64,000 nucleotides of DNA from Hemileia vastatrix (taxonomy: Eukaryota; Basidiomycota; Pucciniomycetes; Pucciniales; Zaghouaniaceae): NCBI GenBank assembly GCA_030280995.1, contig JASXTE010000001.1, positions 24,313,106 through 24,377,105 of the forward strand, in the 5' to 3' direction. The first letter of the stretch is position 1. Each line of letters opens with the position of its first letter. The notes under the pieces are model-generated. The model was given only the letters and a program-made list of their open reading frames with translations, did not search any database and had not been told where the DNA came from. The translations under genes were made by a program, and so were the position numbers. Shown here piece after piece: positions 1 through 9,519 of this stretch.

Positions 1-660
1 TCAACCAGATTTTTGTGATGAAAAGGTTTGACAAAAAATCAAGAAGAGAGCTAAAAGTTTTTTTATTAAAGATGGAAAGTTATGGAGGAATCAGTCTTTT
101 TTCCTCAGTAAGTGATTCAAACTATGGAAAGGAAGGAGAAAATACTCAGGGAGTTGCATGAGATTTTTGGTCATAGAGGTCAGGATGAGATGTATCAAAG
201 AGTCAGGGAAAGATTCTGGTGGCCCTTTATGAAGAACAAAGTAAGAGATTGGGTTGAATCTTTTCCAGAATGTCAGAGAAGGAATTACAGAAAGCCAAAA
301 GAGAAAGGTAGAGCGACAGGCAAAGATACTGTTTTTGGTAGTATCAGTTTAGACGCAGTTCATATAAAAGAAGGGCACTTTAAATACTTGGTAGTAGCCA
401 GGAATGTTCTATCAGGATGGGTTGAAGTAGCGCCATTAATAAACCTTAAGGCAAGTAATGTAGCTGAATTCTTAAAGAGAGAATGGATTTATAGTTATGG
501 GGTAATGAAAATGGTAACCATGGATGGAGGCTCTGAATTTGCTGGAGAATTCCAAGATTTAGTCAAAGAGATAGGCTCTAAGCTATGAGTTTCAACAGCG
601 TATTATCCTGAAGCAGAAGGAATGATAGAAAGAGGGCATCAAGTTATAAAGGATGTGCTG
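1..660 (+). pseudogene. Ty3/Gypsy integrase fragment (relative of the 1683-21191 family)
   Basis: This is the integrase part of a Gypsy pol gene, cut by the window start. The open part (112-588) has the zinc-binding region with HEIFGHRG and the FWWP block, then the core with LDAVHIKE (first Asp) and VTMDGGSEF (second Asp). A TGA at 586-588 breaks the frame just before the segment carrying the third acidic residue (PEAEGMIERGH), which is still readable downstream. It aligns with residues encoded near 15300-15830 in the complete copy, but one zinc-site cysteine is replaced (SFPEC against SCEEC). The match stops at about 660, where unrelated orientation begins. It is a dead fragment, older than the main element judging by its divergence. 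Confidence 0.85.
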
Positions 661-735
661 GATGGTATCCCCCAGCCAATTTATGAGCTGGTCCCTGGAT
701 ACCTTACCCACATCCAAGTGCACCTTGATGTGGAT
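661..735 (-). repeat. Inverted fragment matching the 3' region of the main Gypsy element
   Basis: Read on the minus strand, this stretch matches 17262-17330 of the large element, sharing the block ACATCAAG, GCACTTGGATGTGGGTA and a G-rich end. It abuts the integrase fragment in opposite orientation, so a rearrangement or inversion lies at about 660. Confidence 0.6.
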
Positions 736-1504
736 AGGAGATGAATTAACACTGGTAGGACTAGTAGTTGCTATTATAAGAGTGCTACTGGTGGAACTGA
801 GTAGGAAACAAATGTAGCCAGTAGGCTAAGGAGTATTTTGATTTATGGAGGTGTTACAAGTCTTATGATATCTAAAAAAATTATCACAGGCAGGTGTAAT
901 GGAGGCATACCCCCAAGTTCTAGAAAAGGTGCAATAAAAATTGCAATATTTGCAGAAAGAGCTCACTTGATCTCTGGGAACGGTGCAGTATTGAGTCATG
1001 ATACTAAGATTATTGAAATGTTTATTGTTAGATAGGCTATTTATAAGCTATGAATGGCAAGATAGAAAAGGCATCAGTTGCGCAATATCTGACTTGAGCA
1101 CTGAATGGTCTCTAAGAAACATGTGAAGGATTCTTGTCATAGAAAAAGGAACCCAAGGCAAAAGTTGATTCTGTCGCAGTCATGGGAAAGTCATATTGCA
1201 AAGATCTGAAGATTTCAAGGGAACTCATGCGTATATGAGGCAGAGGATGTATTTGCTGCTATAGGGAGTAGTGCTAATCTTAAGTTTTTTTTTTCTGCTG
1301 TTTCATCTTTTAGAGGCACTTAGTAAAAAAGGGTGTGATGGCAAGTTTGGAAGAAGGAGTTTTTTTTGGTGGGAAACTCATCATGTAGGGCTCACACAAG
1401 GAATTTAAATGCAAATATATAAAAAAAAGAAAGAAAGAGAGGAAATTATTATTACTTTTACAGGCTATGTACACAATAAATAATATTTAAAAGAAAAGTT
1501 TTTT
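736..1504. other. No recognisable gene
   Basis: Only a 65-codon open stretch at 838-1035 stands out, and it resembles nothing I know. The rest is A/T-rich with runs of T and A. I see no RNA gene or repeat here. Confidence 0.4.
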
Positions 1505-1682
1505 TTAGTATTCTACGTTGTTAAAAATTGGGATGCAGAAAGCCCAGTAATTAACAGCTTCTTGCATATTTTGTTGCAAGGTGGTTTTGAGCTGAGTTTG
1601 TTGGTTATACTATGTGCAAGTATAGACCGGGACTGCCTCAAGAAGTTCCTTGACAAGAGTGAACATAAAGGTCATTTGACGC
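1505..1682 (-). pseudogene. Left-hand (3') half of an old reading frame split by the Gypsy insertion
   Basis: On the minus strand the frame entering from the other side of the 19.5-kb insertion continues here without a shift once one copy of ACGC is removed. It runs to a TAG at 1610-1612. Beyond that stop the same frame stays open to a TAA at 1505-1507. The product is unknown. The preserved frame across the insertion is strong support for the insertion boundaries. Confidence 0.55.
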
Positions 1683-2842
1683 TGTGGTAGCCTAAAGTTT
1701 AGTACGGCACCTAAATATGTAAATGGAGTTATTACGGCGTGCAAGATTGGTGTTATTATTTTTTTTTATAAAAGGGTTTTATTTAATTTATTGGAGTTTT
1801 AAATATGAAGAAATTGGTCACGAGCAAATGCCTACACGAAAACAATTTATTTTACGGAGAAAACTTATTTTTTACGGTCTGAAAAATTTATAAGTATCAA
1901 GTAGAGTTACTCAAGAACCTTGGGAAATTTTCCCAGAATTTTTACTATTTTTCTTATATTTTTTAAATGAATTTTAAAGTTTTATAGAAATATTTACGTT
2001 TTCAAAAATTACTTAACTTTGATGAATTTTCACAGGGTAATTAGAGCTGCGCAGACTACGAAAATTAGTTTGGTATGTAAAGGGGAAGTAGCTCTATTAT
2101 GTGTAATTTTTCTAGATTTTTTATTATTGTTTTAAGGTTATAAATTGAGTCCGGAAGTTCGGAGGGACTCCGTACGGACTCCGTTTCGACTCCGTACGGA
2201 CTCCGCTTTGACTCCGTACGGACTCCGTACGGACTCCGTATGGGCTCCGGATTGACTCTGGAAGAGCTCTGGAGGGGAAAACTTAGGCATGTGACTAGGA
2301 ATACTTAAGCGCTTCTCAAACTCGAAATTGAGAGGGGGGACACATCATACAGCTTAATCATTGACCACCACAGTCTCATTTTTTATTTCTCAACAAATTA
2401 AAATAACTTGTAATACCCTTATAACATTATTATTTTTTTTACATAACATCTTAGAAATACAATTCAACAGTTTAAATAACACTTCATACAGGGTATCTTT
2501 AGAAAGGTCTTCGTCGCTGGGACTTGATTATTGCTGTCTCATAAAAATTCAAATTATTATAAAAACATAAAAGTCAATCTTTTCAGATCTTTCACTGGTA
2601 CACCTTAATTGTTGTTATCAGTATTTCTTTATCAACAGCCACGATCATTTAATCTCAATAAGCGTTAATTATTTTAGAGTTTCATTATTTTATCAATCAG
2701 ATCCAAGTAGATTGGTTAGCTTAGTGATTTAGAACACCTACTTTGTTATTTTTATTGGAAGGACGGGGTTTTCAGCTAAATCCACATATCTCCTCCGGAT
2801 TCTGCTTACAGCAAGGCGACTGTAAGAGTTTACCTTACAATA
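1683..2842 (+). repeat. 5' LTR of the compound Gypsy element
   Basis: It starts TGTGGTAGCC, matching the start of the 3' LTR at 20044, and ends in TTACAATA just before the primer-binding site. The start TGTGGTA and the end TACCATA (as seen in the other two LTRs) form a short imperfect inverted repeat. A CG-rich tandem array lies inside. Confidence 0.9.
2149..2250. promoter_or_regulatory. CCG-TA-CGG tandem array in the 5' LTR
   Basis: Four perfect CCGTACGG blocks (from 2170, 2192, 2214 and 2225) plus one CCGTATGG are joined by ACT, giving alternating CCG-N2-CGG and CGG-N3-CCG. This is strikingly GC-rich in an AT-rich LTR. Known Zn2Cys6 regulators bind paired CGG triplets, so this is a plausible operator or enhancer. 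The copy number differs among the three LTRs. Confidence 0.55.
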
Positions 2843-2844
2843 GT

Positions 2845-2861
2845 TGGCGCCCAACGTGGGG
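2845..2861 (+). promoter_or_regulatory. Primer-binding site (lysine tRNA type)
   Basis: TGGCGCCCAACGTGGGG lies two bases after the LTR. It equals the site used with tRNA-Lys1,2 by some animal retroviruses, and is complementary to a tRNA 3' end reading CCCCACGTTGGGCGCCA. The same 17 bases recur at 9346-9362. Confidence 0.85.
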
Positions 2862-2913
2862 TTCGATTTCTCTAGCTTTCTTTAAAAGACTTACTTGGAT
2901 CAAGAACGTTATT

Positions 2914-2980
2914 AGCCTGCAAGAGGCTTATTTTCTGGAACTCTAATTGGATTTTTGTTATTGGCCTGCAAGAGGCTTGT
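2914..2980 (+). repeat. Two leader hairpins
   Basis: AGCCT-GCAAG-AGGCT (2914-2928) and a second GCCTGCAAGAGGC copy near 2964 lie between the primer site and the gag start. Both are kept in internal B (9414 and 9464). They resemble the larger hairpin family of this element and may be packaging or translation signals. Confidence 0.45.
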
Positions 2981-3019
2981 TATTTTATCGATTGTTAACG
3001 CTTTTCATTACTTATTGGG

Positions 3020-5632
3020 ATGTCTTCTTCTGCTGTTGCTTCTGGATCTTCTAACCCTCTTACTCCCTCAGTTAGAATTGTTTCTTGGGATGGCCCAAAG
3101 TTTGATGGGGAGGAGGTTAAATGGTTCATTAGCAGGTATGAAGCTTCTGCTGCTGTTGATGGTACTTCTCATGTGGATATGGTGAAGAAAGTTAGATTTT
3201 TTATTGCCGATAGGGAGGTGGAAAAAGAGGTTATTGCTATGCAGGCATTCAAGGACAAGGATTGGGTTAAGCTTTCTAAAGCTATGGTTGATAGATGGGG
3301 TGTTAGGTTTACTATGATGGACCTCAATAAAATTGTTGGAGACTGGCAAGCAAAAGGTGGTGTTTCTTCTATGGCTGACTTCAAAAAGCTCTGTGTTCAG
3401 TTTGATGAAGTGGTGGAATATCTCATACTGGTGGACGAGTTAGTGCATGAGAACCAAGCAAATGATTTGTTTTGGTCAGCATGCAGCAGGGATATTCGTA
3501 TGGACGTCTTGAAGGATCTTTCAAGAAAAGATTTGATGAAGGAACTGCCTAATGGTGAGCAGAAAATGCCGGCTCTGGAGGTTATCAAGGACAACATTCA
3601 AGCCCATCTAAAGTTATTGGCGTTGGACAAATATCAAGAGTCATGCACTCAATATGTTAGCAAGGTTAGCGAAGTTTTGGCCGAAAATAACGATATTATG
3701 GTCAAAGCCCAGGAGGCCAAGAAGGCTCAAATGGGATTACCTGCTGCTAAAGTTGAGGGTAATGTGGATAATAAGATGGTCGATCACCTGGCCGATTTAA
3801 CTAAACAATTAAAAATATTTGTTCAAGAAACCCAGAAGGCCAATAAGGCCCCAATCGCTTCTTCGTCGACATTGACTTCTTATCAGTCTGAAGGTTATGA
3901 ACGTCGAAATTATAATGGCAATAACAACAGTAACCGCTTCCCAGGCAATGGGAGAAATGGTGGGAATGGTGGTAGTAATGGATATAGAGGCGGCTACGAT
4001 GAGCCAAGGGTGTGCTCCTATTGTAATAGGAGGGGTCACAGAGCAACAGTTTGTTTTGCTCTTGATAAGGATATGGATGCTGGGCGAGTTTTATTTGATG
4101 GTAAAGTTTATAAATTTCCTGATGGTTCGTTCATCAAGCCCAGTGATGGACAGTCTCCTTCTGATTTGGTCAGAAGAAGTTTAACGGCTGAAAGAAGAGC
4201 CAGATTTGAAGAGGTGACGGATGAAGATGTTAATGCCAAGAGTGGCAAAAATGGTAACGGTTATGGTGGTAAAGCTGAAAAGGGCAAGGAGAAAGAGGTC
4301 AGTAAAGCCACATTTTCTACTTCTTTTGGTGGTTTAGAGCTGGCGACGGTTGCCCAGGTGGAGGGTAGCTGTATGGCTGGCGAATACAATGTTAATGCTG
4401 CTAGAAGAGCAGCCGCTACTAAGGCGAAAAGTAGCATTCAGAGCCAATTGAGGGCTAATCCTGGCAAGGCCAATAACAAAGTGAACCCTTACTCTAAGGA
4501 CAAGATTTCTAGTGCTCAAACTGCCGCCAACAAATTGAACCCTTACTCTAAGGACGAATTATATAAAATGCAGAAGGGGATTGCTGATATGGGGCCCCCT
4601 AGTTATGGCAAGTTTGATTTAAATGGTGAGCCTATGCCAGAGGATGATTCGGATTCTGAGGAGGACGTACCGTTGGCGTCTCTACCCAGACCAAGTTTTA
4701 CCGGTCCCATCCCAATGGAGGGAGTAAGAAGGACTAGCGATGGATCAGGATTAGTGCAAGAAGCTGGTGACGGAGTTAGGGTTATAGAAAGTGAAGATGT
4801 TATAATGGGGGGTGAAGATGGCTCGGTTGGACCTCAAGAGGTACCCAGGGCCAAGGTTGTTAAATCAAAGATCCAGTATGAGCGGCCAGTAGTTTCTGGT
4901 CAAGCTAATGCGATGGACGCAGTTTTGAATAGGGTGAATCAACTTCAGATTCCCTTATCTTTGGGGGAGTTATTTACAATTAGTCCGGCGCTTGCTGAAA
5001 AGCAAAAGAAGCATTTGACGAGGCGTCGGGTTTCCACTGGAGAGGTGGAATATATTTGTGAAAATGCTGAAAAGTTTGGGGAAGATGTAGATACACATTT
5101 TTCCGCTCCCCTGGGTTACCTGGTGGTAACTCTAAATGGTAAAGAAGTAAAGGCCTTGGTCGATTCAGGGTCTCAAATTAATTTAATTTCATTGGAGCAA
5201 GCGACGAGTATAGGCTTGCCAATTAAAAGTGGAACTGGGGGAAACCTCAGAGGTATTGGAGGGCATGCAACAGAGCTGATGGGTACAGCTGAGCATGTCA
5301 GGTTAGGAATTGGTGGATCTGTTGGTAAGGTTCACTTTTATGTGGCCAGAGGAGCAGTCAAAACTGTTCTTGGGGGTCCTTTTTTGATGGATTTTGAGGC
5401 CAGGATAGGGTATCAAGCTGGCATGGGGATTAGTTTGGAGATCACTGGTGAAGATATGTGGAGGTTACATATGCGGTTAGCACCTCCTGGAGATGAAGGT
5501 TGGGAAACACGGCCAGGGATTACTACACTGTGCCAGTGTTGTGTTTGCACCAAGAAGCGGCATATTAAGCGGACGGCTTCTGGTGAATTATGTTTGTTGG
5601 AAGGGGATGAATGCCCTCATTTTTTGGGGTAG
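3020..5632 (+). CDS. gag-pro: Gag-protease of Gypsy copy A (870 aa)
   Basis: This is the structural protein and protease of the retrotransposon. The N-terminal half is a retrotransposon Gag core beginning near VRIVSWDGPKFDGEE. A single zinc knuckle CSYCNRRGHRATVC (C-x2-C-x4-H-x4-C) follows at about residue 331, after a Gly/Asn-rich stretch. A long charged linker comes next. The aspartic protease has the active site LVDSGSQINLIS near residue 715. The first ATG follows the leader hairpins and gives an open frame up to TAG at 5630-5632. The pol frame overlaps its end by 22 bases in the -1 frame. This gag is uninterrupted, unlike copy B, so it could still supply particles. Confidence 0.9.
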   Translation: MSSSAVASGSSNPLTPSVRIVSWDGPKFDGEEVKWFISRYEASAAVDGTSHVDMVKKVRFFIADREVEKEVIAMQAFKDKDWVKLSKAMVDRWGVRFTMMDLNKIVGDWQAKGGVSSMADFKKLCVQFDEVVEYLILVDELVHENQANDLFWSACSRDIRMDVLKDLSRKDLMKELPNGEQKMPALEVIKDNIQAHLKLLALDKYQESCTQYVSKVSEVLAENNDIMVKAQEAKKAQMGLPAAKVEGNVDNKMVDHLADLTKQLKIFVQETQKANKAPIASSSTLTSYQSEGYERRNYNGNNNSNRFPGNGRNGGNGGSNGYRGGYDEPRVCSYCNRRGHRATVCFALDKDMDAGRVLFDGKVYKFPDGSFIKPSDGQSPSDLVRRSLTAERRARFEEVTDEDVNAKSGKNGNGYGGKAEKGKEKEVSKATFSTSFGGLELATVAQVEGSCMAGEYNVNAARRAAATKAKSSIQSQLRANPGKANNKVNPYSKDKISSAQTAANKLNPYSKDELYKMQKGIADMGPPSYGKFDLNGEPMPEDDSDSEEDVPLASLPRPSFTGPIPMEGVRRTSDGSGLVQEAGDGVRVIESEDVIMGGEDGSVGPQEVPRAKVVKSKIQYERPVVSGQANAMDAVLNRVNQLQIPLSLGELFTISPALAEKQKKHLTRRRVSTGEVEYICENAEKFGEDVDTHFSAPLGYLVVTLNGKEVKALVDSGSQINLISLEQATSIGLPIKSGTGGNLRGIGGHATELMGTAEHVRLGIGGSVGKVHFYVARGAVKTVLGGPFLMDFEARIGYQAGMGISLEITGEDMWRLHMRLAPPGDEGWETRPGITTLCQCCVCTKKRHIKRTASGELCLLEGDECPHFLG
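5620..5626 (+). promoter_or_regulatory. -1 frameshift slippery heptamer T TTT TTG
   Basis: In the Gag frame the bases read CAT TTT TTG GGG TAG, giving an X XXY YYZ heptamer just before the stop. Slipping back one base enters the pol frame exactly. The same site is kept at 12117-12123. Confidence 0.7.
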
Positions 5633-5888
5633 CAGGGGCTGATCGCTCTAATGTTGTAATCTCTCCTCAGGATGAGATCCCGGATTGCAATAGGTCAGCT
5701 CACTTGGAGATAATTCAAGTGGATTCTCAATTATTTTCTGTTAATATTACTTTGGAGTGCAAATACGTTTTGGACTTTTCTATATGTTTATTGGATTTAC
5801 CCTGTTTTTCTATTAAATTTAAAAACGGTGAAAAAGGCAAAATGGGCCAAATTAGGTTGGATAAAAATTGGAAGGGTATGTTTATGGA

Positions 5889-6015
5889 CCTCCAGAAAGA
5901 GGGTAAACTGCGAAAAACTCATCAAAACCAAATTAAAAATCTCGGTATAATTAAAACTCAAAAAAATAATTTTTGTCAAAATTCAATTCCGGTCCTCCAG
6001 CAAGAGGTTAAACTG
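5889..6015 (+). repeat. Hairpin motif copies in pol A spacer (2 copies)
   Basis: Copies at 5889-5910 and 5994-6015 have stem CCTC/GAGG, a 6-base loop (CAGAAA, CAGCAA) and a tail GTAAACTG or TTAAACTG. Both read in the same frame as LQxE(G/V)KL. Copy B has five copies in the same place. Confidence 0.8.
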
Positions 6016-7981
6016 CCGACTTTCTTTACGGGTGATTTACTGTTGGATAAGGGAAGCAAAGGTGTTGGAAAATCTGTTTATAAATTAGATGAGGGAAAGG
6101 AGAAAAGGGTAAAATTTAAAAATGAAATAAAATATTTTTCTAATTTTTCTTATTCCGATTCTGACGATGAAGAAGATTCATTTGATGAAAGTTTAAATGG
6201 CGATGTTTTACCTCAAGTTAATTTAGATGTGGACGCAGCCAAATATAAGAAAGTAGCAAATAAAGTTCGACCTATTAATGAGCCGCTACCTGCTGAATTA
6301 AATCCACCTTTGAGAAGACCAAGGTTATCAAGAGATCCTTATGAAAGTCCCTTGGTAAAGAATCCGCCTGAATTTTCTGAGACGTCAAGAATCACTTTTG
6401 AGAGACTGGGTGTTGTTAATTTTGGACCTGATGGTTGGTTGTCTGGAGAAGAGAAGAAGTTGTTGTTGGATGTGATGGTCAAGCGAGAGAAGGCCATTGC
6501 TTTTGTAGAAGAGGAGAGGGGTGTGTTGAAGCATTCCTATGGGGAGACTTACAAGATTCCTGTGGTATGTCATGAACTGTGGCAGCAGAAACTTATTCCT
6601 ATTCTGGCTGCATTAAAAGAAGCGTATATTGAAGTTGTCAGAGAACGGATACGCACTGGACTGTATGAGCAATCAACATCAAGTTATTCTAGTCCGGTAT
6701 TTTGTATCAAGAAACCGAATGGCAAGCTTAGAGTTGTTCATGATCTTAGGGAATTAAATAGGGTTACAATAAAGCATGCTGGGATACCACCTAGTGCTGA
6801 GGAGTTTGTTGAAGCGTTTGCAGGGAGAGTGTGCTATGGTTTGGGAGATATTATGGGTGGATATGATGAGAGAGAGTTACATCCGGACTCAAGGCCTCTC
6901 ACTACATTTGATACGCCACTTGGACGCTTACAGTTAACAAGATTACCTCAAGGAGCAACAAATTCGGTTGCAGTTTATCAAGCTCAGATGGCTTGGATCC
7001 TTCAAGACGAAATTCCACAATATGCTGGAATCTTTATAGATGATGGAGGAATTAAGGGACCAACAACCGACTATGATAACCAGGTGTTGGAAGAGAATCC
7101 CGGATACGCAAATTCATTTGGGAGTTTGCAATTACTTTAGAAAGAATCTTGTTTCGAATTGAAGAGGCTGGTTTAACTATTTCAGGTTCAAAATTTTCAT
7201 GTTGTGTGCCAGCCTTAGAAATATTAGGCCATGTGGTATGTAGAGAGGGTAGGATTATGTTCAAGAAGAAAGTTAACAAAATTCAGTCCTGGCCAAGACC
7301 CAAGAATACGACCGAAGTTAGAGGGTTTTTAGGCGTTTGTGTATATGTTAGAATGTTTATCAAGGACTTTTCTTCATTGGCAGCTCCATTGAGATGGTTA
7401 ACGAGAAAGGATGCAGACTGGGAGTGGGATGAAGAGTGTGAGAAGGCGTTTGTGAAGTTGAAGGAGGTTGTGGGGAAGGATTTAGTCCTGCACAAGTTAG
7501 ATTATGGAAAAGATGCTGGTAGAATTTATTTAGCAGTTGATTCAAGTCAGGTGGCAGCTAGGGCGGTTTTGTCTCAGATGGATAAAGCTGGTTACATCAG
7601 GCCAGTTAGGTATGAATCTGTAGTATTTACTGAGGTTGAATCAAGATATTCTCAACCAAAATTGGAATTATGTGGTGTGGCGAAAATACTGAAGAAACTT
7701 CAGCATATTTTGTGGGGGCAACATTTTGAGTTGCAAGTGGATGCGAAATCGTTAATCCAGATGATTAATTCCCCAAGTTTACCGAACGCACCCATGACGA
7801 GATGGGTAGCTTTTATTCAACATTTTTCATTTGATTTAGTTCATAAGCCTGGCAAGACTTTTACTATGCCAGATGGTTTATCAAGGAGACCACCCACTGA
7901 AGAAGATTCAGACTCAGAAGAGTTCGATGAAGATATACCTATTATCAAAGCCAGCACTAAAGGAGCTGAAGACTTTCCATA

Positions 7982-8061
7982 CCTCCCCCATGAGGTTAAA
8001 CTGGCAGGACTATTGTGTTTAGATTATGGTGTTGATGACCTCCACCAAGAGGATAAACTGG
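7982..8061 (+). repeat. Hairpin motif copies downstream of RNase H, copy A
   Basis: Copies at 7982-8004 and 8039-8061 have stem CCTC/GAGG, loops CCCCAT and CACCAA, and tails TTAAACTGG and ATAAACTGG. They encode LPHEVKL and LHQEDKL. Confidence 0.8.
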
Positions 8062-8383
8062 AAAATAGTTTTTATGTTAAAAAAGGTGTTGAAAAAGGTG
8101 TAGATAAATTCGGCAGAGAGGAGGTAGAAGAAGATGTGGTGTATGTAGAGGAAGATGGATTGGTAGTGTGGGATAGTAGTAAATTAAGGAATGGTGTATA
8201 TGTTGGAGAATTAGAGAATTTAAATAAAAAGGTGGATAAAGAGAAAGAGGTATTTTCAAATACGGTTTACAAAGGATCCAAAGGTTCAGAAGAAAAACGT
8301 CGACATAGCTCGATTAAAGATTTATTTAGGGGTCAACGATTATTGGCTCATTCATGTGCAGGTGATATTGGTGATAGAGAAGT

Positions 8384-9343
8384 AAATACAATTTATTTTG
8401 CGGAGAAAACTTATTTTTATGGTCTAAAAAAATATATAAGTATCAAGTCAAGTCACTCAAGAACCTTGGGAAATTTTCCCAGAATTTTTACTATTTTTCT
8501 TATATTTTTAAATGAATTTTAAGGTTTTATAGAAATATTTACGTTTTCAAAAATTACTTAACTTTGATGAATTTTCACGGGGTAATTAGAGCTGCGAAGA
8601 CTACGAAAATTAGTTTGGTAGGTAAAGGGGAAGTAGCTCTATTATGTGTAATTTTTCTAGATTTTTTATTATGGTTTTAAGGTTCTAAATTGAGTTCGGA
8701 AGTCCGGACGGACTCCGTACGGACTCCGCTTTGACTCCGTACGGGCTCCGGATTGACTCTGGAAGAGCTCTGGAGGGGAAAACTTAGGCACGTGACTAGG
8801 AATATTTAAGCGCTTCTCAAACTCTAAATTGAGAGGGGGGACACATCATACAGCTTAATCTTTAACCACTACAGTCTCAATTTTTATTACTCAACAAATT
8901 AAAATAACTTGTAATACCCTTATAACATTATTATTTTTTACATAACATCTTAGAAATACAATTCAACAGTTTAAATAACACTTCATACAGGGTATCTTTA
9001 GAAAGGTCTTTGTCGCTGGGACTTGATTATTGCTGTCTCATAAAAATTCAAATTATTATAAAAACATAAAAGTCAATCTTTACAGATCTTTCACTGGTAC
9101 ACCTTAATTGTTGTTATCAGTATTTCTTTTATCAACAGCCACTTTCTTTAAATCTCAATAAGCGTTAATTATTTTAGAGTTTCATTATTTTTATCAATCA
9201 GATCTAAGTAGATTGGTTAGCTTATTGATTTAGAACACCTACTTTGTTATTTTTATTGGAAGGACGGGGTTTTCAGCTAAATCCACATATCTCCTGCGGA
9301 TTCTGCTTACAGCAAGGCGACTGTAAGAGTTTACCTTACCATA
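8384..9343 (+). repeat. Middle LTR, truncated at its 5' end
   Basis: It matches the 3' LTR from about 20199 on, so roughly the first 155 bases are missing. It ends TTACCATA before the second primer site. Its CCG-TA-CGG array (about 8694-8752) has only two perfect units (from 8715 and 8737), the shortest of the three LTRs. The loss of its 5' part may remove transcriptional control of internal B. Confidence 0.88.
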
Positions 9344-9345
9344 GT

Positions 9346-9362
9346 TGGCGCCCAACGTGGGG
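9346..9362 (+). promoter_or_regulatory. Primer-binding site of internal B
   Basis: Identical in its 17 bases to the lysine-tRNA type site at 2845, and equally placed after its LTR. Confidence 0.85.
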
Positions 9363-9519
9363 TTCGATTTCTCTAGCTTTCTTTAAAGACTTATTTGGAT
9401 CAAGAACGTTATTAGCCTGCAAGAGGCTTATTTTCTGGAACTCTAATTGGATTTTTGTTATTGGCCTGCAAGAGGCTTGTTATTTTATCAATTGTTAATG
9501 CTTTTCATTACTTATTGGG

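Larger units (their letters stand above)
5611..8383 (+). pseudogene. pol: Pol of Gypsy copy A: RT-RNase H, integrase deleted
   Basis: The frame starts by -1 slippage from gag. After an N-terminal spacer with Asp/Glu-rich parts come the reverse transcriptase blocks: KPNGKLRVVHDLRELNR, then LPQGATNSVAVYQ, then IFIDDGG as the catalytic Asp pair. One G is missing at about 7101-7103 compared with copy B, shifting the frame. It resumes from 7149 with RFLGV-type connection residues and an RNase H domain (IYLAVDSSQ). The sequence then jumps at 8383/8384 into the middle of an LTR, so the integrase and the 3' region are lost. It cannot complete integration on its own. Confidence 0.88.

Noticed and set aside
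838..1035. 65-codon open frame as a gene
   Set aside because: Short, no domain, no splice context, and AT-rich sequence gives such frames by chance.
3068..3384. Minus-strand open frames under gag (also at 9568-9884 and similar places)
   Set aside because: Shadows of the gag frame with no start signals or domains; they recur only because the gag copies are alike.
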